Of a DNA stretch of 64,000 bases, positions 23,801 to 59,067 are shown piece after piece. How positions within the stretch are numbered: position 1 is the first letter of the stretch; every line of letters starts with the position of its first letter. This DNA comes from Hemibagrus wyckioides (taxonomy: Eukaryota; Chordata; Actinopteri; Siluriformes; Bagridae), in NCBI RefSeq assembly GCF_019097595.1, contig NC_080723.1, positions 11,144,011 through 11,208,010 on the forward strand, written 5' to 3'. The notes below the pieces were generated by a model that saw only the letters and a program-made list of their open reading frames with translations, was not told the origin of the DNA and did no database searches. Made by a program: the position numbers and the translations under genes.

Positions 23801-25222
23801 CTCCATACCTGTTGAGGTTGTAGTGTTTCTTGGCATAGAGGGTAGCTATGGCCACATTGTTGAACACACAGAAACCACTGGCTTCACTCCGCTGGCTGTG
23901 ATGACCAGGGGGCCTGAACACAATACAGGACAGGATAACAAAGAATTGTGAAAAAATTACAGCACTATTTGGGTAAAAGCACAAACAAATATATCTGAAT
24001 GTACTTAAAATAAATCTTAAATCGTCAAGTGGATATGTAGATAAGACAGAAAATATTTTAGGTAGTTTTTATTAAACTGAAAGGACTTTCATTATGGTCA
24101 CAAATAACTCAAATGATTGTGATATATAATGCACGGAATTCCAGCCTTGATGCTCACCTCACAAGCGCAATCCCGTTCCTCACGTTTCCAGTCATAACGT
24201 TATCCACTAGCTGCAGTGCCGCACCAACAGCCAGCTTAGCACAGTGGTAGATATTCTACAAATATAACAATGATCATGAGTATAATTATGTCAACCAACA
24301 GCAACAACAAAAAATAAAGTTTTATGGCTGCTGGTGTCCTGTAGGCTTACGGGATGAAAATAAACATCACCATACTGCTGAGTGAAGGTGAGCAGATCCT
24401 CCAAGGTCATGTACGGGGTTTGTTTCACAGCTTCAAGATATTCTTTACTGCACAGGGAATGCAAAAAAAACAAGCAGTCTTTATACTGTGCATCACTTGT
24501 AGGTGCAAATAACAGCCATCAAACATCTATTGTTTCATACACAAGGCGACAGAAATCACAGACCTGTATCCTGACGAGACTAAATCTATCAGACGACCAC
24601 TGAGTTTGGTGAAATCAGCCATATAAGAAGGTGCTAATAAATCCACTAAGGAGCAAGTGTACATGAACACAGGACCCCACACCAATGTAAACGGTTTGTT
24701 TTCAACGAACCTTCCTTCGTCTTGTGATCTCTGATATACAAATATACATTAACAGAATATGCATATAAGTATATTTCAAGGCTACTTATTATAAACTACT
24801 TATATAACTTATATTACAAATATTTGGTAACACCTATTGTTAATCATCTTGTTAGTTATCTAGGGAAGCTTTTCACAGCTTTTTATCAGTAGCATTATAT
24901 ACAATGTGGAGAAGATTCCACACACAGTTCATGAGTCTACCTGTGAACCAGCAGGATTTCCTCATCAGTGGCTTGGCGAGTGGGAACACCAACACATCTC
25001 CTGTCCAAACCCTTGCACTTCAGCGCATCATAGCTGACTGTTAACCGCTCAGGAACCTCGATCTTACAAACTGGACTGCAGACAACAGACCATAAAGGAT
25101 TTAAGGCGTCTCTGAAACAACATTTTGCAAAACTACACACATGAATGAAATCCCACTTACTCAGTCCAGAGAAGTTTGTACCGAGTCATTTCCTCATCGT
25201 AGATCAATCCAGTTCCAGACAT
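17850..25222 (-). CDS. hdac10: Histone deacetylase 10 (polyamine deacetylase)
   Basis: Class IIb, zinc-dependent; family members deacetylate N8-acetylspermidine in the cytosol. Twenty exons in order: 25161-25222, 24941-25075, 24351-24447, 24158-24255, 23809-23913, 23641-23709, 23415-23541, 23006-23071, 22841-22900, 22264-22353, 22073-22179, 21926-21993, 21351-21582, 19832-19922, 19460-19545, 19274-19327, 19085-19166, 18595-18786, 18076-18235, 17850-17878. Phases close at 2010 bases, 669 residues, which I recall as the human length. Catalytic half: His135/His136 in RPPGHH, Asp173 and His175 in [10 protein letters not shown], Asp266 in [11 protein letters not shown], gatekeeper Glu273, Tyr306 in LEGGYNL. 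The C-terminal half keeps the leucine-rich pseudo-deacetylase ([14 protein letters not shown], then [13 protein letters not shown]). Oddities: intron 10 starts with GC, and the P(E,A)CE motif reads PVCK. Intron 13 holds a Tc1 relic. Confidence 0.96.
20246..21240 (+). mobile_element. Decayed Tc1-like transposon in hdac10 intron 13
   Basis: Broken plus-strand transposase pieces are recognisable: '[18 protein letters not shown]' (from about 20489), '[17 protein letters not shown]', then after a frame change '[13 protein letters not shown]' and 'DLNPS'-like remnants near 21070. Several stops and shifts break the frame. The left part ('ctcctcatcatggcacctgt', 'tgggatatattaggcagcaa') is typical of a common fish Tc1 family. 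It lies antisense to hdac10. Confidence 0.8.
21828..21885 (+). repeat. Solo Tc1-family inverted-repeat fragment
   Basis: 'tatacactcactggccacta' followed by 'tattacgaacacc' is the terminal repeat sequence common to fish Tc1-type families. Only this end is present. It lies in an hdac10 intron about 40 bases downstream, in gene sense, of exon 21926-21993. Confidence 0.55.
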
Positions 25223-28200
25223 AATAGTAAAACTGGTTTCTGTGGCGCTACTACAGTGTAAAGAATGACTGAAAGGAGTCAAAGAAAAAGTTGATCACTT
25301 ACAAACAATTGATAACTATGTTACTGACGTCACTCTTGTCCGTGTCAGAAGAACAAAACACTTCGAAACACAGTATCGGTGTTTGATTCGTTCTGCCATG
25401 AACACGTGACCAAAGATGGCTGAGGATTCTCATAGGCACACATCCACATGACTGATTTAGGGAAACTGGTGCACTTCATCCTACTGACCACCAGATGTCA
25501 CTAGCAGCGTGTTGCAAAAAAAAACTAAATAATTAACGATTAAAGTGCAATTAACCCAAGTAATGAACTTATAACACTATACAAGTGCAACAATTAAAAC
25601 TGGCACAATGAAATGAAACACAATAATCTGATATTGAATCTGAAATGAAGCCCAAATATCTGATTAAGAAACACATACATGACTCGGACACACATCTAGA
25701 GGACATAAAACCTACCAAATTTTTTAAAAAGCCCCCCCCCACACCCCCCCCCAAGTTAGTTGGGACCCAAATTAGTCCCAAGTCAGTTACTCTTTTTTAA
25801 TCTTTAGACTTAATAAAGGGACATTTTGTTCTTTCCAACAAATACAATTTAGTAAATATTGAGCTTGTAAACATGAGGGTTCATCTCAGACGTGGTGTTT
25901 TAAGTTTTAAGGGTGGGTATGCAAGACAGAAATTTCCCTCATGCACAAGGGAGCATCCGAAAGATCAACAACATACAAGACAGAAATTTGAGCCCCCTTT
26001 TTACTGTGTGTGTGTTTGGAATAACAGATTCTTCTAAATCCTCCTTTGACATTTCACTCATTTGCAAAATGAGACCAAATGTCTCTGACATCTGCCCCAG
26101 ATTTTCAAATCTGGTGTTAAGTTCACTGCTTATGGTGTCAATGATTACATAAAACACTGTTTGTTTGAAATGAAGTAGGGCGTCCAGGTGCCCTGGTTTA
26201 CCAGCGCTCACTTCATCGTGAAATGTTTTGCACTTTCTGTTGCACTTCTGTGCAAACTCTGCAGAGGCATTACATTCATTCGCTAAAAGACGAACATCTG
26301 TCACAGCCTTTTCAAACCCTTCCTCTCTGTACTGGGAAAAGAACTTTTTCAGGTTGTCAATCAGCAAAACAGCTGTATCCAGCGAAATGTCGGCAGATTG
26401 GATGGCGGTGCTGGCGTGTGATTTCAGTTAGCATGTCATTCCAAATTACAAGACAAGTAATAAATTCCATAGTTTGGATTTTATTAGACAGTGCATGTGC
26501 CTCTGAAGGTGCTGAACTGTACTCCTGACAGGTGTTTCTTTCCATCCATCATGTTATTTTTTCTGTGTTTAACATCACACATGCTGTATTTTGAATTGAC
26601 GAGAGTGTGCTCATGTTCACTTCTCACTTTCTATAATTTTTTTATTTTATTTTTAAATTTTATTTGGGCCCATATGCCCAGCATACTCTGTATCCCCCAT
26701 AACAGTGCCCCCTGCCTGCTCTAATGCAGTAGTTTAATTCTAATTTAATTTTAATAATTGACAGTGAATAGTCATATCTAACTGGTGTAATACATAATGT
26801 ATAATGTAATAAAACACCCATAAAACATAGAAAGTGACTATATTGATCATGTTAAAATGAATTATATTTAATAATTAATGTTAACATCATCTCTCAAATG
26901 TAAACAGACAGACAGGCAACATGGTAAGAAACATACTGGTATTTATACTAACTTACATTATCTTAATAACTTTAATTATTAATATGTAATTGATTCACCA
27001 ACATAGCAAATTTGGACTTAAATTTGGATCATCAGCTACATTATTGAATTGGAATGAGAACAATGCTTTTTGTTTAGGTCAGTACAGACATGTGGTGGGT
27101 TAAAAAGAAACTTCCCATTCTAGCATCTTGCTACAACTCTTCCTGTCAATGACCATAGAAGATTTGTAACTCTGCAGTTCCACCGACAACATTATAAAAA
27201 CAGAGTCAGAGCTACAGGTGCTCTCATTTGACATGTTTGCAAGAACAAAAAGGTTAGTGAAAGTGTAAACCAAGTGTTACCACCTCCTTTTGGGTTGCAT
27301 TTCCGTTTGTTGGATTGTTCTGAAAAGTGTGCTAAAAAGTCCCCGAGATTCCACCTCACACATACACATCGACTTTTACCTTCATATTCGCAAATGCTGT
27401 CACAGATTTTCAAAACTGTGGTTTGATTCATTTGACAAGCCCTGATTTGTATTAAATTGCCATAAAAATGTAATATGGAACAACAAAATAGATTTTAAAT
27501 GTTCATTTCATTTTGTAAAGAAAAACTATTCTTCTCTATAGATTCAACCAATCATTTGCATCTAATTGACAACACTGAAATATGGCACCAGAGTATTGAG
27601 ATCATAAAATGTTAATGCCTTTTGTGAACATGTAGGGTTTTTTTTCCTTTTCCTAATGTTTAAATTTCTTAATATGTTAACACACCAAATGGTATCATTT
27701 CAGCTGTTTAAATTTATTGTGTTAACATATTAGTATTGTGTGCTTGGAACTCTGTTTGGTGCCTAGAGAAAAACTCTGAAACTCAATGATTTGCTGTACC
27801 CACAAGTGTTGTTTCAGTGCTCTAATAACATGCAAAAGACAAACTACATGGAAAGTTCAAGTTTAAAAATGATTTGGAATAATATTCTGAATAACGTCTA
27901 TTGGAAATTGGACAATTCTTAATTCTTTATAAAGACACCAGATTGTTTAAGAGAAAGTATGTTCCGTTCTGTTTGAAAAAAGAAAAAAGAAAAAAAAAAT
28001 CCACATCTGTTTCCCCTTCTAAGTAAGAACACATGTAGTTGAAGTGGCATGTGTGATTAATGTGCTTTAATATCAGACAATCTGATGTGTTTGCTAAGAC
28101 ATTAACAGCCACTGGTGGAAAACCTGCAGACATGTCTTATTCTACACTTATAGAACACATTTAGCAATCTGTGTCTAAAATCTGCATATTCAGGCAGGGT

Positions 28201-28906
28201 AAAGTTTTTAGAACTTTTTAACCCTATTTTTAACGCATAGTTTATCCAATATTTGATCCATCTCTGCCTTAAATCCTGGGCAATCAGCCTAATATAAAGA
28301 ACAGAAAATGGGAACTTGCTGAAGCTGACTGGGAAGCACACTGCATCCACAAGCACCTCTTTCACTATAACATGCAACAAAAACATGCTAAGTCAGGAGA
28401 TAACCTTTTATATACAAGGCTCAGATAAATGATCAGTTCAGATAAATCTAACTTGAGATACAACTTAAGACAGATAAAGCCGAAGAAAAACTACAGAGAA
28501 CATAAAGAAGTGAGAGTTTATGACCTTTATATGTATAATCACACCATAGGCAAGACTTGAGGGGTGACAGAGCAAAAATTTAGAGAAAAGCATTTAGACA
28601 TTACACTGCATCTGTCCATTCAGACATGGCTGTGACTGTTAGATACATCAATAACCAGCATAGCAACAATATCATACCCCTGATCAACCCCCACATACTG
28701 TATATATTACCATCACCATATAGCTCTTGTATTTTAATTAAATGCTTTGCCATTAAGAAACAAACAAGTACAAAGATGTTTATGATGTAGATGTTTATCC
28801 TGATATCCTCACCTTATATGTAAAGGCATGCAAAATTAAAGCTATTTTAAAGGGTTGAAAAGAGAAAAGACGCTAAGGCTTTCGTGTGGATGCTGTAGGA
28901 GGGTCT
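25223..28906. other. Intergenic between hdac10 and vwa5a
   Basis: Holds the hdac10 upstream region, a C-rich stretch (25733-25752) and the hAT-type transposase relic described separately. From 26.6 to 28.9 kb I see only AT-rich sequence with no supported exon until the last vwa5a exon. Confidence 0.5.
25939..26545 (-). pseudogene. hAT-type (ZMYM1-like) transposase fragment
   Basis: Two minus-strand frames join across one frameshift near 26360. The first has 'ALSNKIQTMEFITCLVIWND', the second 'LIDNLKKFFSQYREEGFEKA' and 'CNRKCKTFHDE'. This is the middle part of domesticated-looking hAT transposases often named zinc finger MYM-type 1-like in fish. The N-terminal zinc finger and the C-terminal dimerisation domain are missing. 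It lies about 700 bases upstream of the hdac10 start. Confidence 0.7.
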
Positions 28907-51784
<22,878 letters not shown>

Positions 51785-52677
51785 TTTGTTCCTCTTTTGC
51801 AGAAATCCTAGCACACTGCTGAGGTAAAGTCCTGAAAATAAAGCTGTTTATCAATGCGGGTTTAAATTCAGTTACACGCTGAGTATCTCATACACACACG
51901 AACCACGAATAAACACGAAACAGAAAGTTAAAGCGAAAAACCTCCTACAGTTTCCTGTCAGTTGACGCCTGCAGCAGGTTGCAGCAATTGAGACTGAGGA
52001 CGTGAATTTTGTCCGGAGATCCCGAGGAGGTTTTGCGGAAACGCTGGACCACTGCCTGGCCTCTTACATGACTTTCTTGTTTTGACGGTAAAAAGCGGGG
52101 CGGCGCTTTAATTATGGAAAGCCAAAAGTGTCAGAAGGAGACTTGAGAAATAGCATACATGATTTCTAACCGGGGGCGTAGATCCACCGTAAGCCCCCCT
52201 CAATTGCACAAGCTGGAAATTTGTAACACAATGCTTAGCAGACTGTTTTGCATTGCTGGTCAGAGAAGACTTTGACAGAATCGTCATCCATTGACATCCA
52301 GTGTCCAATATCCTCAATTCGATTATAGATGACTCATCCCACACACTTCAGTTCTTTTTACTTAGTTTCCCTTTTTCCACTTGTACTGATCCCAAATCGC
52401 AGGTTTACACAATAAATCATGTGTCTGAGTTTGCATTCATTTAACTTGTTAATATACCTTGTGTAATTTGTTGAAACAGTCATTTGATCATAAATGTTTG
52501 AGGACGAGAGAGCGAGAGAGAGAGTGAGAGAGAGAGAGATGGATGGATTTTTATGATTTTATTTTTTTTTATTTAAATTTGCTAGGATCATCTACTCTTC
52601 ATTGGCATCGCTTAACATCCCTTCAGGCTTTTGTTGAAACATCTCAGCATGTGTGCCAATGAGCATAAGAAGGTGTA

Positions 52678-54295
52678 CAACCCCTGGCAAAAAGTATGGA
52701 ATCACCACTCTTGGATGGTGTTCATTCAACTGTCAAATGTTCATTCAATTGTTTAATTGTGTAGAAAAAAAACAATCACAGACATGCCACAAAACTATTT
52801 TTTTATTTAACATTCCAACCTTCTAGCTTTATGAAACACTTACAAAAATAAAAAAGAAAGAAAATTGTAGTCAATTGCAACTGTTTTTACAGATCAAACA
52901 GAAGAAAAAAATATGGAATCACTCAATTCTGAGGAAAATATTATGGAATCACCAAACAAAAACACCACTAGTACTTTGCTGCACCACCTCTGGCTTTTAT
53001 AACAGCTTGAATTCTCTGAGGCATGGATTTAACTATCGACAAACAGTATTCTTCATCAGTCCAGCTCCAACTTTCTCTTATTGCAGTTGCCAGATCAGCT
53101 TTGCAGGTTGGAGCCTTGTTGTGGACCATTTTCTTTCATTTCCACCATAGATTTTCAATTATTTGCAGCTATTTACAGCTTTTGCCCTATGGCATGATGC
53201 ATTATCATCCTGATATATGATTTCATCATCACCAATTCCTCCTTTGATGGAATAAGAAAAGTGTCCAAAATCTCAATATAAACTTGTGCATTTATTGAGG
53301 ATGTAATGACTGTCATCTCTCCCATACCTTTACCTGACATACAACCCCATATCATTAATGATTGTGGAAGTTTTTTTCATACAGTTGTCTTTATAAATTT
53401 CATTGGAACGGCACCAAACAAAAGTTCCAGCATCATCACCCTGCCCAATGCAGATTTGTGATTCATCACTGAATATCAATCTCATCCAGTCATCCACAGT
53501 CCATGATTGCTTTTCTTTAGCCCAATGAAACCTTGTTTTTTTCTGTTTAGATGTTAATGATGGTTTTCGTTTGGCTTTTCTGTATGTAAATCCCATTTCT
53601 TTTAGGCGATTTCTTACAGTTCGGTCACAGACATTGACTCCACTTTCTGCCCATTTGTTCCTCATTTGTTTTGTTGTGCATTTTCTGTTTTCAAGGCATA
53701 TTGCTTTAAGTTTTCTATCTTGACACTTTGATGTCTTCCTTGGTCTACTAGTACACTTCCCTTTTACAACTTTCCCATTTGATTTATACTTGGTCCAGAT
53801 TTTAGACACAGCTGACTGGGAACAACCAACATCTTTTGCAACATTCCGTGAAGATTTACCTTCTTCAAGAAGTTTTATAATCCTCTCCTTTGTTTCAACT
53901 GACATCTCTCGTGTTGGAGCCATGATTTATGTTGATCAGCTTGGTTCATCAGCTCACTAAGGTGTGCAAGCACTCTTTTTTAACTGCAGACTAATTAGCA
54001 GGTGTAATCGGATACAGGTGTTTGTTTTAGAACTGCAAAGTACATGGTGATTCCATAATATTTTCCTCAGAATTGAGTGATTCCATATTTTTTTCCTCTG
54101 CTTGATCTGTAAAAACAGTTGCAATTGACTAGAATTTTCTTTCTTTTCAATTTTTGTAAGTGTTTCATAAAGCCAGAAGGTTGGAATGTTAACTGAAAAT
54201 AGTTTTGTGGCATGTCTTTGATTTTTTCTACACAATTAAACAATTGAATGAACATCTTCCAAGAGTGGTGATTCCGTACTTTTTGCCAGGGGTTG
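52678..54295 (-). mobile_element. Tc1/mariner-like transposon with long TIRs
   Basis: The ends are inverted: left 'caacccctggcaaaaagtat', right 'gtactttttgccaggggttg', flanked by TA at 52676-52677 and 54296-54297. The inverted similarity continues far inward: 'gaatcactcaattctgagga' at about 52916 pairs with its complement near 54070. Each terminal repeat is therefore about 270 bases, unlike the 30-base ends of the copy at 9893-11140. It encodes a broken transposase on the minus strand and lies upstream of the vwa5a start. Confidence 0.93.
53173..53923 (-). pseudogene. Tc1-like transposase, frameshifted
   Basis: It starts MAPTREMSVETKERIIKLLE, followed by HTH motifs (SSRNVAKDVGCSQSAVSKIW). 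The DDE domain begins at 'RLIFSDESQICIG' (first Asp). The frame breaks at about 53340 and continues in another frame with 'MIWGCMSGKGMG'. The second Asp and the final Asp/Glu region are badly degraded. The protein is therefore not functional as found. Confidence 0.88.
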
Positions 54296-54324
54296 TACAT
54301 GCAATATTCCTTGTCCATACATAC

Positions 54325-54470
54325 ATAACTAGTATTGTGTAAACTGTAAATGATGTCATTTCCACGCCCCACAGTTTACTCCCACCCCATACACTGACTG
54401 ACAGGTTTCTGTATATGTTCTGTATACAGAACTGCAGTACATGACTTAAATTTGCATTCATGTCATAATT
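54325..54470 (+). repeat. Diverged direct repeat, copy 2
   Basis: Partner of 51134-51330: 'cacgccccacagtttactc', 'ccatacactgactgacaggt', 'gcagtacatgacttaaattt'. Confidence 0.6.
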
Positions 54471-55705
54471 TGGTAGGAGAACTCTGTTTATTTATTTATT
54501 TGTTTGTTTGTTTGTTTGTTTGTTTATATAAGCAGACTTACATAGTAGTTGATAAGAAGTGAATTACTAGAACATTATAATATGTTTTGCTCACAACTGC
54601 AGAGCTTTATATTTTCATGCTTTAATTTTATTTCTTTATTCATAATCCTTAATGAAATAAAATTATCCAAATCCTAATATTTGAATGACCATACCTATTT
54701 CCTGGGACTTACTCCTAAATTTGGCAATTTGTGAACTACTTGAAGAATTAAACATGGAGAGGACACAAACGTTATGAAAAGAAGGACCCTGGCATTGAAG
54801 TGAATAAATAGATATTACAAACACAACTGCATAGATACCTTTTATTAAGTTGATTACCAACTAACAGAGTATATCAGTTAGTTATAAAAGATGTCTCACA
54901 ATAAAATCAAAAGTGAGATTTAAGTAAAGCAAAAGTACAGAATTTTAGCTAGCAGATAAAATAAAAGTAAAATATATAGTAAAAGCCCAGCCCTCTTTCT
55001 CCTAGATGTGTTAAACATCAAGAACAGATGTAGACCACCCGATTATTATGTGAGAAAAAGTATAAGAACAGAATTCTTAAAATAATTAAACTAAATAACA
55101 CTTAATATTTGGTTGCATAGCCCTTGACACAACCAAACTGTTGCATTCTTTTTTTGTGATGTTTTTCCTGCCGTGTACCACAGCTTCTTTCATGGTTGTT
55201 TGTTTCAGGGGGTTTCTCACTTCAGTCTCCTCTACAGGAAGTTATATGCATGCTTAAGTAGGTTAAGGTCTGGTTTCTCCTGGATTTTTTTTCTGGATTT
55301 TTAGCAGTCTCTATGGCTTACACACCTCTGTGGGTGAAACACCTTACTGATAAGAGAGGTCAGAGGAAATGGCTGCAAGGACACAGTAACTCAAATAATC
55401 ACTCTGTTCAATAGTGGGGAGCAGAAAAGCATCTCAGCATGCACAAAATATCAAACTTTGAAGTGGATGAGCTACAACAGGAGAAGACCACATTGGGTTT
55501 TCATAGCTATTAGCCCAGAACAGGAATCTTATGAGGCTCTCATGGATACAGACACACCTAAATGGGACAGTTGAAGATTAGAGAAAAAACAAAGTTTCCA
55601 GACTTTACCTCCTTTATCTCCCTGGCATATAGGTAAAGGATTATTCATTGCGGAGTTACAAAATGTTGTTAAGTGCAGTGACTCATTGTGTTTGTTTGCT
55701 TTAAG
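54471..55705. other. Intergenic, no gene seen
   Basis: A TTTG/TTTA microsatellite lies at about 54487-54528. The rest is AT-rich with no supported exon. A short stretch near 55080-55330 ('aacacttaatatttggttgc') looks like a mobile-element relic but could not be classified. Confidence 0.4.
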
Positions 55706-57033
55706 GTTGTTGAGCAATACCTTCAACTGCCTTCAAAACACATCCCACAGTGAGCCTTCAGCTGACATTCTGGTAAACAAACCTTCCATTCATTTAGTAA
55801 AAATAATCACTGGATTTTTCTTTTTTTATGAATAAAAGGACAGAATGTTAGATGTGTTCGTATAAAACTGCTAAGACAAGAAGCATGTACGATCTCGGTG
55901 CTCTACCTTTCACAGACTCTCAGTGCTGGAGAGTTGGATAGCGCCTGTCTTCAATACCTCTCTTCTGACTTCTTCAGCTCCCAGTCTGGGGTATTAAGTT
56001 CTAATGTTCAGCTTTGTTTCTCTGTTACTAGTCAGTGGACATCCGGAGATACTTCCTCTGAATGAGAAGGGTTCTGGAGAGTCGGGTCTGCTGGTTCAAT
56101 ATCACCAAGATGCGCTACTTGAATCACCTGGTAATTAGAGACTTATTTACTCTGAGGAAGAGAATTGACAAGAATGATTATTAGATGAGCGTTTTTGTGA
56201 AGTAGATCTTGAGTTTTAGCTGATTAACATTTGCAGGGATTCCCTTATGAAACCAGCACCGAGGACTGCTACACTGGCATTCAGGTAAGGGATTATTCAT
56301 TGTGGCATCACAATACTTTACATGTTAATTGCAGTGACTAATTGCGTTCAGTTTAAATTGTTCTCTTAAAAGCGTATCTGGAAATCAAAAAAAGTTATGG
56401 AAATCAATTTCTTGTAATTTTGCTCATTTACCTTTCTGCAGTGTCAATATTTTTATTTATTTCCATTAAATTAGCAGCAAACCTTTAAGAAGGTGACCTG
56501 CACGTACCTTCATGTTGCTGCAGATGGTCAGCTGGACACCTGCACCTGGGAGAAGAAAGATATTCAGTCTCCCCACAATGAAGCACAGAATCAGCCTGAC
56601 TCTAAGGTAATTTTGGGTTTCAGAACTGATGTGTATTCACATATGCTGCTATTCCCCTATATGGGAGGGTGTAAAATTTACTGTATGAATTTTAATGATT
56701 TGTTGCTCATTTGGCTTGCAGGAGAGTGAGGAGGCCCCAGAGGAGGTGGAGGTACCCTTTATTAGGTACAATCCTTTCACAGTTTAACGTTGTAATGGTG
56801 TTATTCATGTTTAACATGCACTAAGCTTTTCCCTTTTTCTTAGCTGCCATCAGCATTAAGGTGCCTGCTCTCCGCCAGGTGTCTGCTGCTAGTAAAACCT
56901 CTGTGTAGCTGCTGTTATTGTGCAGGTAAAGTCCACTCTGAATTCAGACTCTGCTGGCCAACATTCACAATCAAAACGTCTTGTTTGTGGATGGAAAAAA
57001 GATCGTGATGCAACTGGCAGCAGCTAACAACAG
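55706..57033 (+). pseudogene. Unrecognised exon chain, probably a broken gene
   Basis: Consecutive candidates with AG before and GT after fit in phase: 55706-55772 (LLSNTFNCLQNTSHSEPSAD), 56032-56130 (VDIRRYFL, then a TGA at 56059-56061, then MRRVLESRVCWFNITKMRYL), 56237-56284 (GFPYETSTEDCYTGIQ), 56478-56606 (QTFKKVTCTYLHVAADGQ), 56722-56751 (ESEEAPEEVE). Two more possible exons, 56844-56878 and 56948-57033 (LLANIHNQNVLFVDGKKIV), do not keep phase with the rest. The TGA sits where CGA would restore a long frame. I do not recognise the family. The order and phases argue against chance, while the stop and the lost phase suggest a pseudogene. A start exon and stop exon are not identified. Confidence 0.4.
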
Positions 57034-57719
57034 GTGACTTTTTTTGTATAAAATACTTTACTTTACTGATCTTCAAAATGTTGTATTGGTTACATTAAAC
57101 ATGAGGTAATGAAGGCTATGGGAACAACTCACATCAATAACTTATTTTCTGTTTTATACCAACCACAGCCTCTTTAGAATTAAGGCCCTTCTTAAAATAA
57201 ATATTTAAATAAAATGTACATGAAGATGTGGTATACAACATCTGGACATTTGGCTCATGTATTACATCATGTATGTATCTTTAATGGAGAACTGGACATG
57301 CGTAGGCTTGCATACTGCTTGCCCTACTTGTTAGGGTTTAAAATGAGTACCATGAACACCATGGCCAAAGTGATTTATAGAGATTTGTGATGTTTAACAG
57401 AAGGCAGTTTGTTTGCAGCTGGCTCTCATCCGATTCCTGAGGACACCATCTAACCAGGATTCCATTTCAGCATTTAAGCTTTTTGTAGCTAAATGTAGAC
57501 AACCAAAAATCAGTGAGATGACACCATTTTACATGTATTAGTGGATTCATCTCCATGGAATAGTACTGACAAATGCAGAAAATCCATCATTATAGTAGAA
57601 CATCTTTATATGACGCCTATAACATTCTGTTGCAATCTTGTGAAAAAGATTTAAGTTATATTTCAGTTAACATCATATTTGAGTTAAACTAAATGCTGAT
57701 TAGTTAACAAATTTCATAT

Positions 57720-58620
57720 CACAATAGACAAAAACATCAACAACATCCATTCATTTGGAGCTTAAGAAAAGAAAGAACAAGCAAAGTAGAGAGAAAAACA
57801 GCTCAAAAGTCTAAATTTCAACATATTGTCAGAAGTTCTCATCGTACAGAAGTACAAAACTTTTCATCCATGAAATGCACACAGCATAATATTGGCAATG
57901 CCAGGGTCCAAATAATGTAGAAATGGTTCCCATACTTTGTGGAAAAGGTCTGTCTTAGAATGAATTATACATGTAAGGTATTCCAAAGCTCCATTAACAT
58001 TTTATTTCAGCCCTTCACAGAGTGGGCTTTATCAGAGGTCCACTGCAAAAGAATATTTTTCTGTGCCGAAAACGTCATGACATTAAAGAGCCTTTTGTTA
58101 TCCACAGAAGTTACCTTACTGTCCGGCAATCATAGTAACAGTGAGAAAGGGTTTAAATCTAGATCCAAACACAAAATCTTTTGCATTTCACAAAGTATGT
58201 TACACCGGAAACCCTGTATCAAATGCCATGACCATAAACAGTGAGTCAGAGTGACAATTTTGGTCTTACATTTAAAACAAAATTATTAGGGGATATATGT
58301 AGTCTGTGCAGTATCTTCATCTGAATTGCTCTCGCACAGTTACGGACTGATATTTCCTTAGCACGCTCCCAGATTTCATCCCAAACATCCTCATCAATCA
58401 GAATTGATAGTTCCTTTTCCCACTTTTTCCAAATATTCTGTAAATCAGTGCTATTCATAGAGTTCATAAAGTGTTACAGAAAAGGCTAATTGATGTTCTC
58501 CCAGTTGTTTGAAAAAGCATTCTTTCAAATGGAGATATTTCAAAGTTGTATTCTTTTTGAAGAAACAACTAACTTGTAAAAATCTGAAAAATTCTGATTT
58601 TGGTAACTCATATTTATCTA
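57720..58620 (-). mobile_element. Decayed L1/Tx1-type LINE fragment
   Basis: A minus-strand frame at 58246-58467 carries 'WEKELSILIDEDVWDEIWER' and 'MKILHRLHISPNNF', motifs found near the C-terminus of L1-clade ORF2 proteins. The flanking parts (57720-58240) look like the degraded continuation. The limits are approximate. Confidence 0.65.
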
Positions 58621-58745
58621 TTCTTCTTCTTCTTCTTCTCCTTCTTCTTCTTTTGGCTTTTCCCTATAGGGGTCGCCACAGCGAATCGTCTCTCTCCACC
58701 TATCCCTATCTTCTGCATCCCCAACACTTACACCCACTAGCTTCT
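58620..58745 (+). repeat. CTT-tailed short dispersed repeat
   Basis: A CTT run precedes 'ttttccctataggggtcgcc' and 'acagcgaatcgtctctctcc'. The 'ggggtcgccacagcgaatc' block resembles the end of the SINE at 33309-33550 ('ggggttgccacagcggatc'), so it may be a related SINE or LINE tail. Confidence 0.5.
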
Positions 58746-59067
58746 GTCGGAGAAAAATAATATACCCAGCTTTGAATTATATACCTAGCTTTAAAAGTAG
58801 CTTAAAAAATAATGTATTTAATGCTCTAAGTTCTGACTTAGCAATATTCTGCCTAAAAGTAGTGTGTATCTATCAAGATTATTTAGCCATTAATTAAGTA
58901 GTTGGCTTTGATTAATACAAGTCTATAATAATCAGGTATAACCTTTATGATAATCATAGTCTTTATAATAATCATGCAGAATTATTAATAGTAGCGTGCT
59001 AGCGTAATAACCACACTGAGACTGGAAATAGAAAAGAGAAATTTATTAGAACATTAGGAGTTACAGC

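Noticed and set aside
27192..27431. 79-codon minus-strand frame with several Cys
   Set aside because: No recognisable family, no splice or poly(A) support, and an isolated position in AT-rich intergenic DNA.
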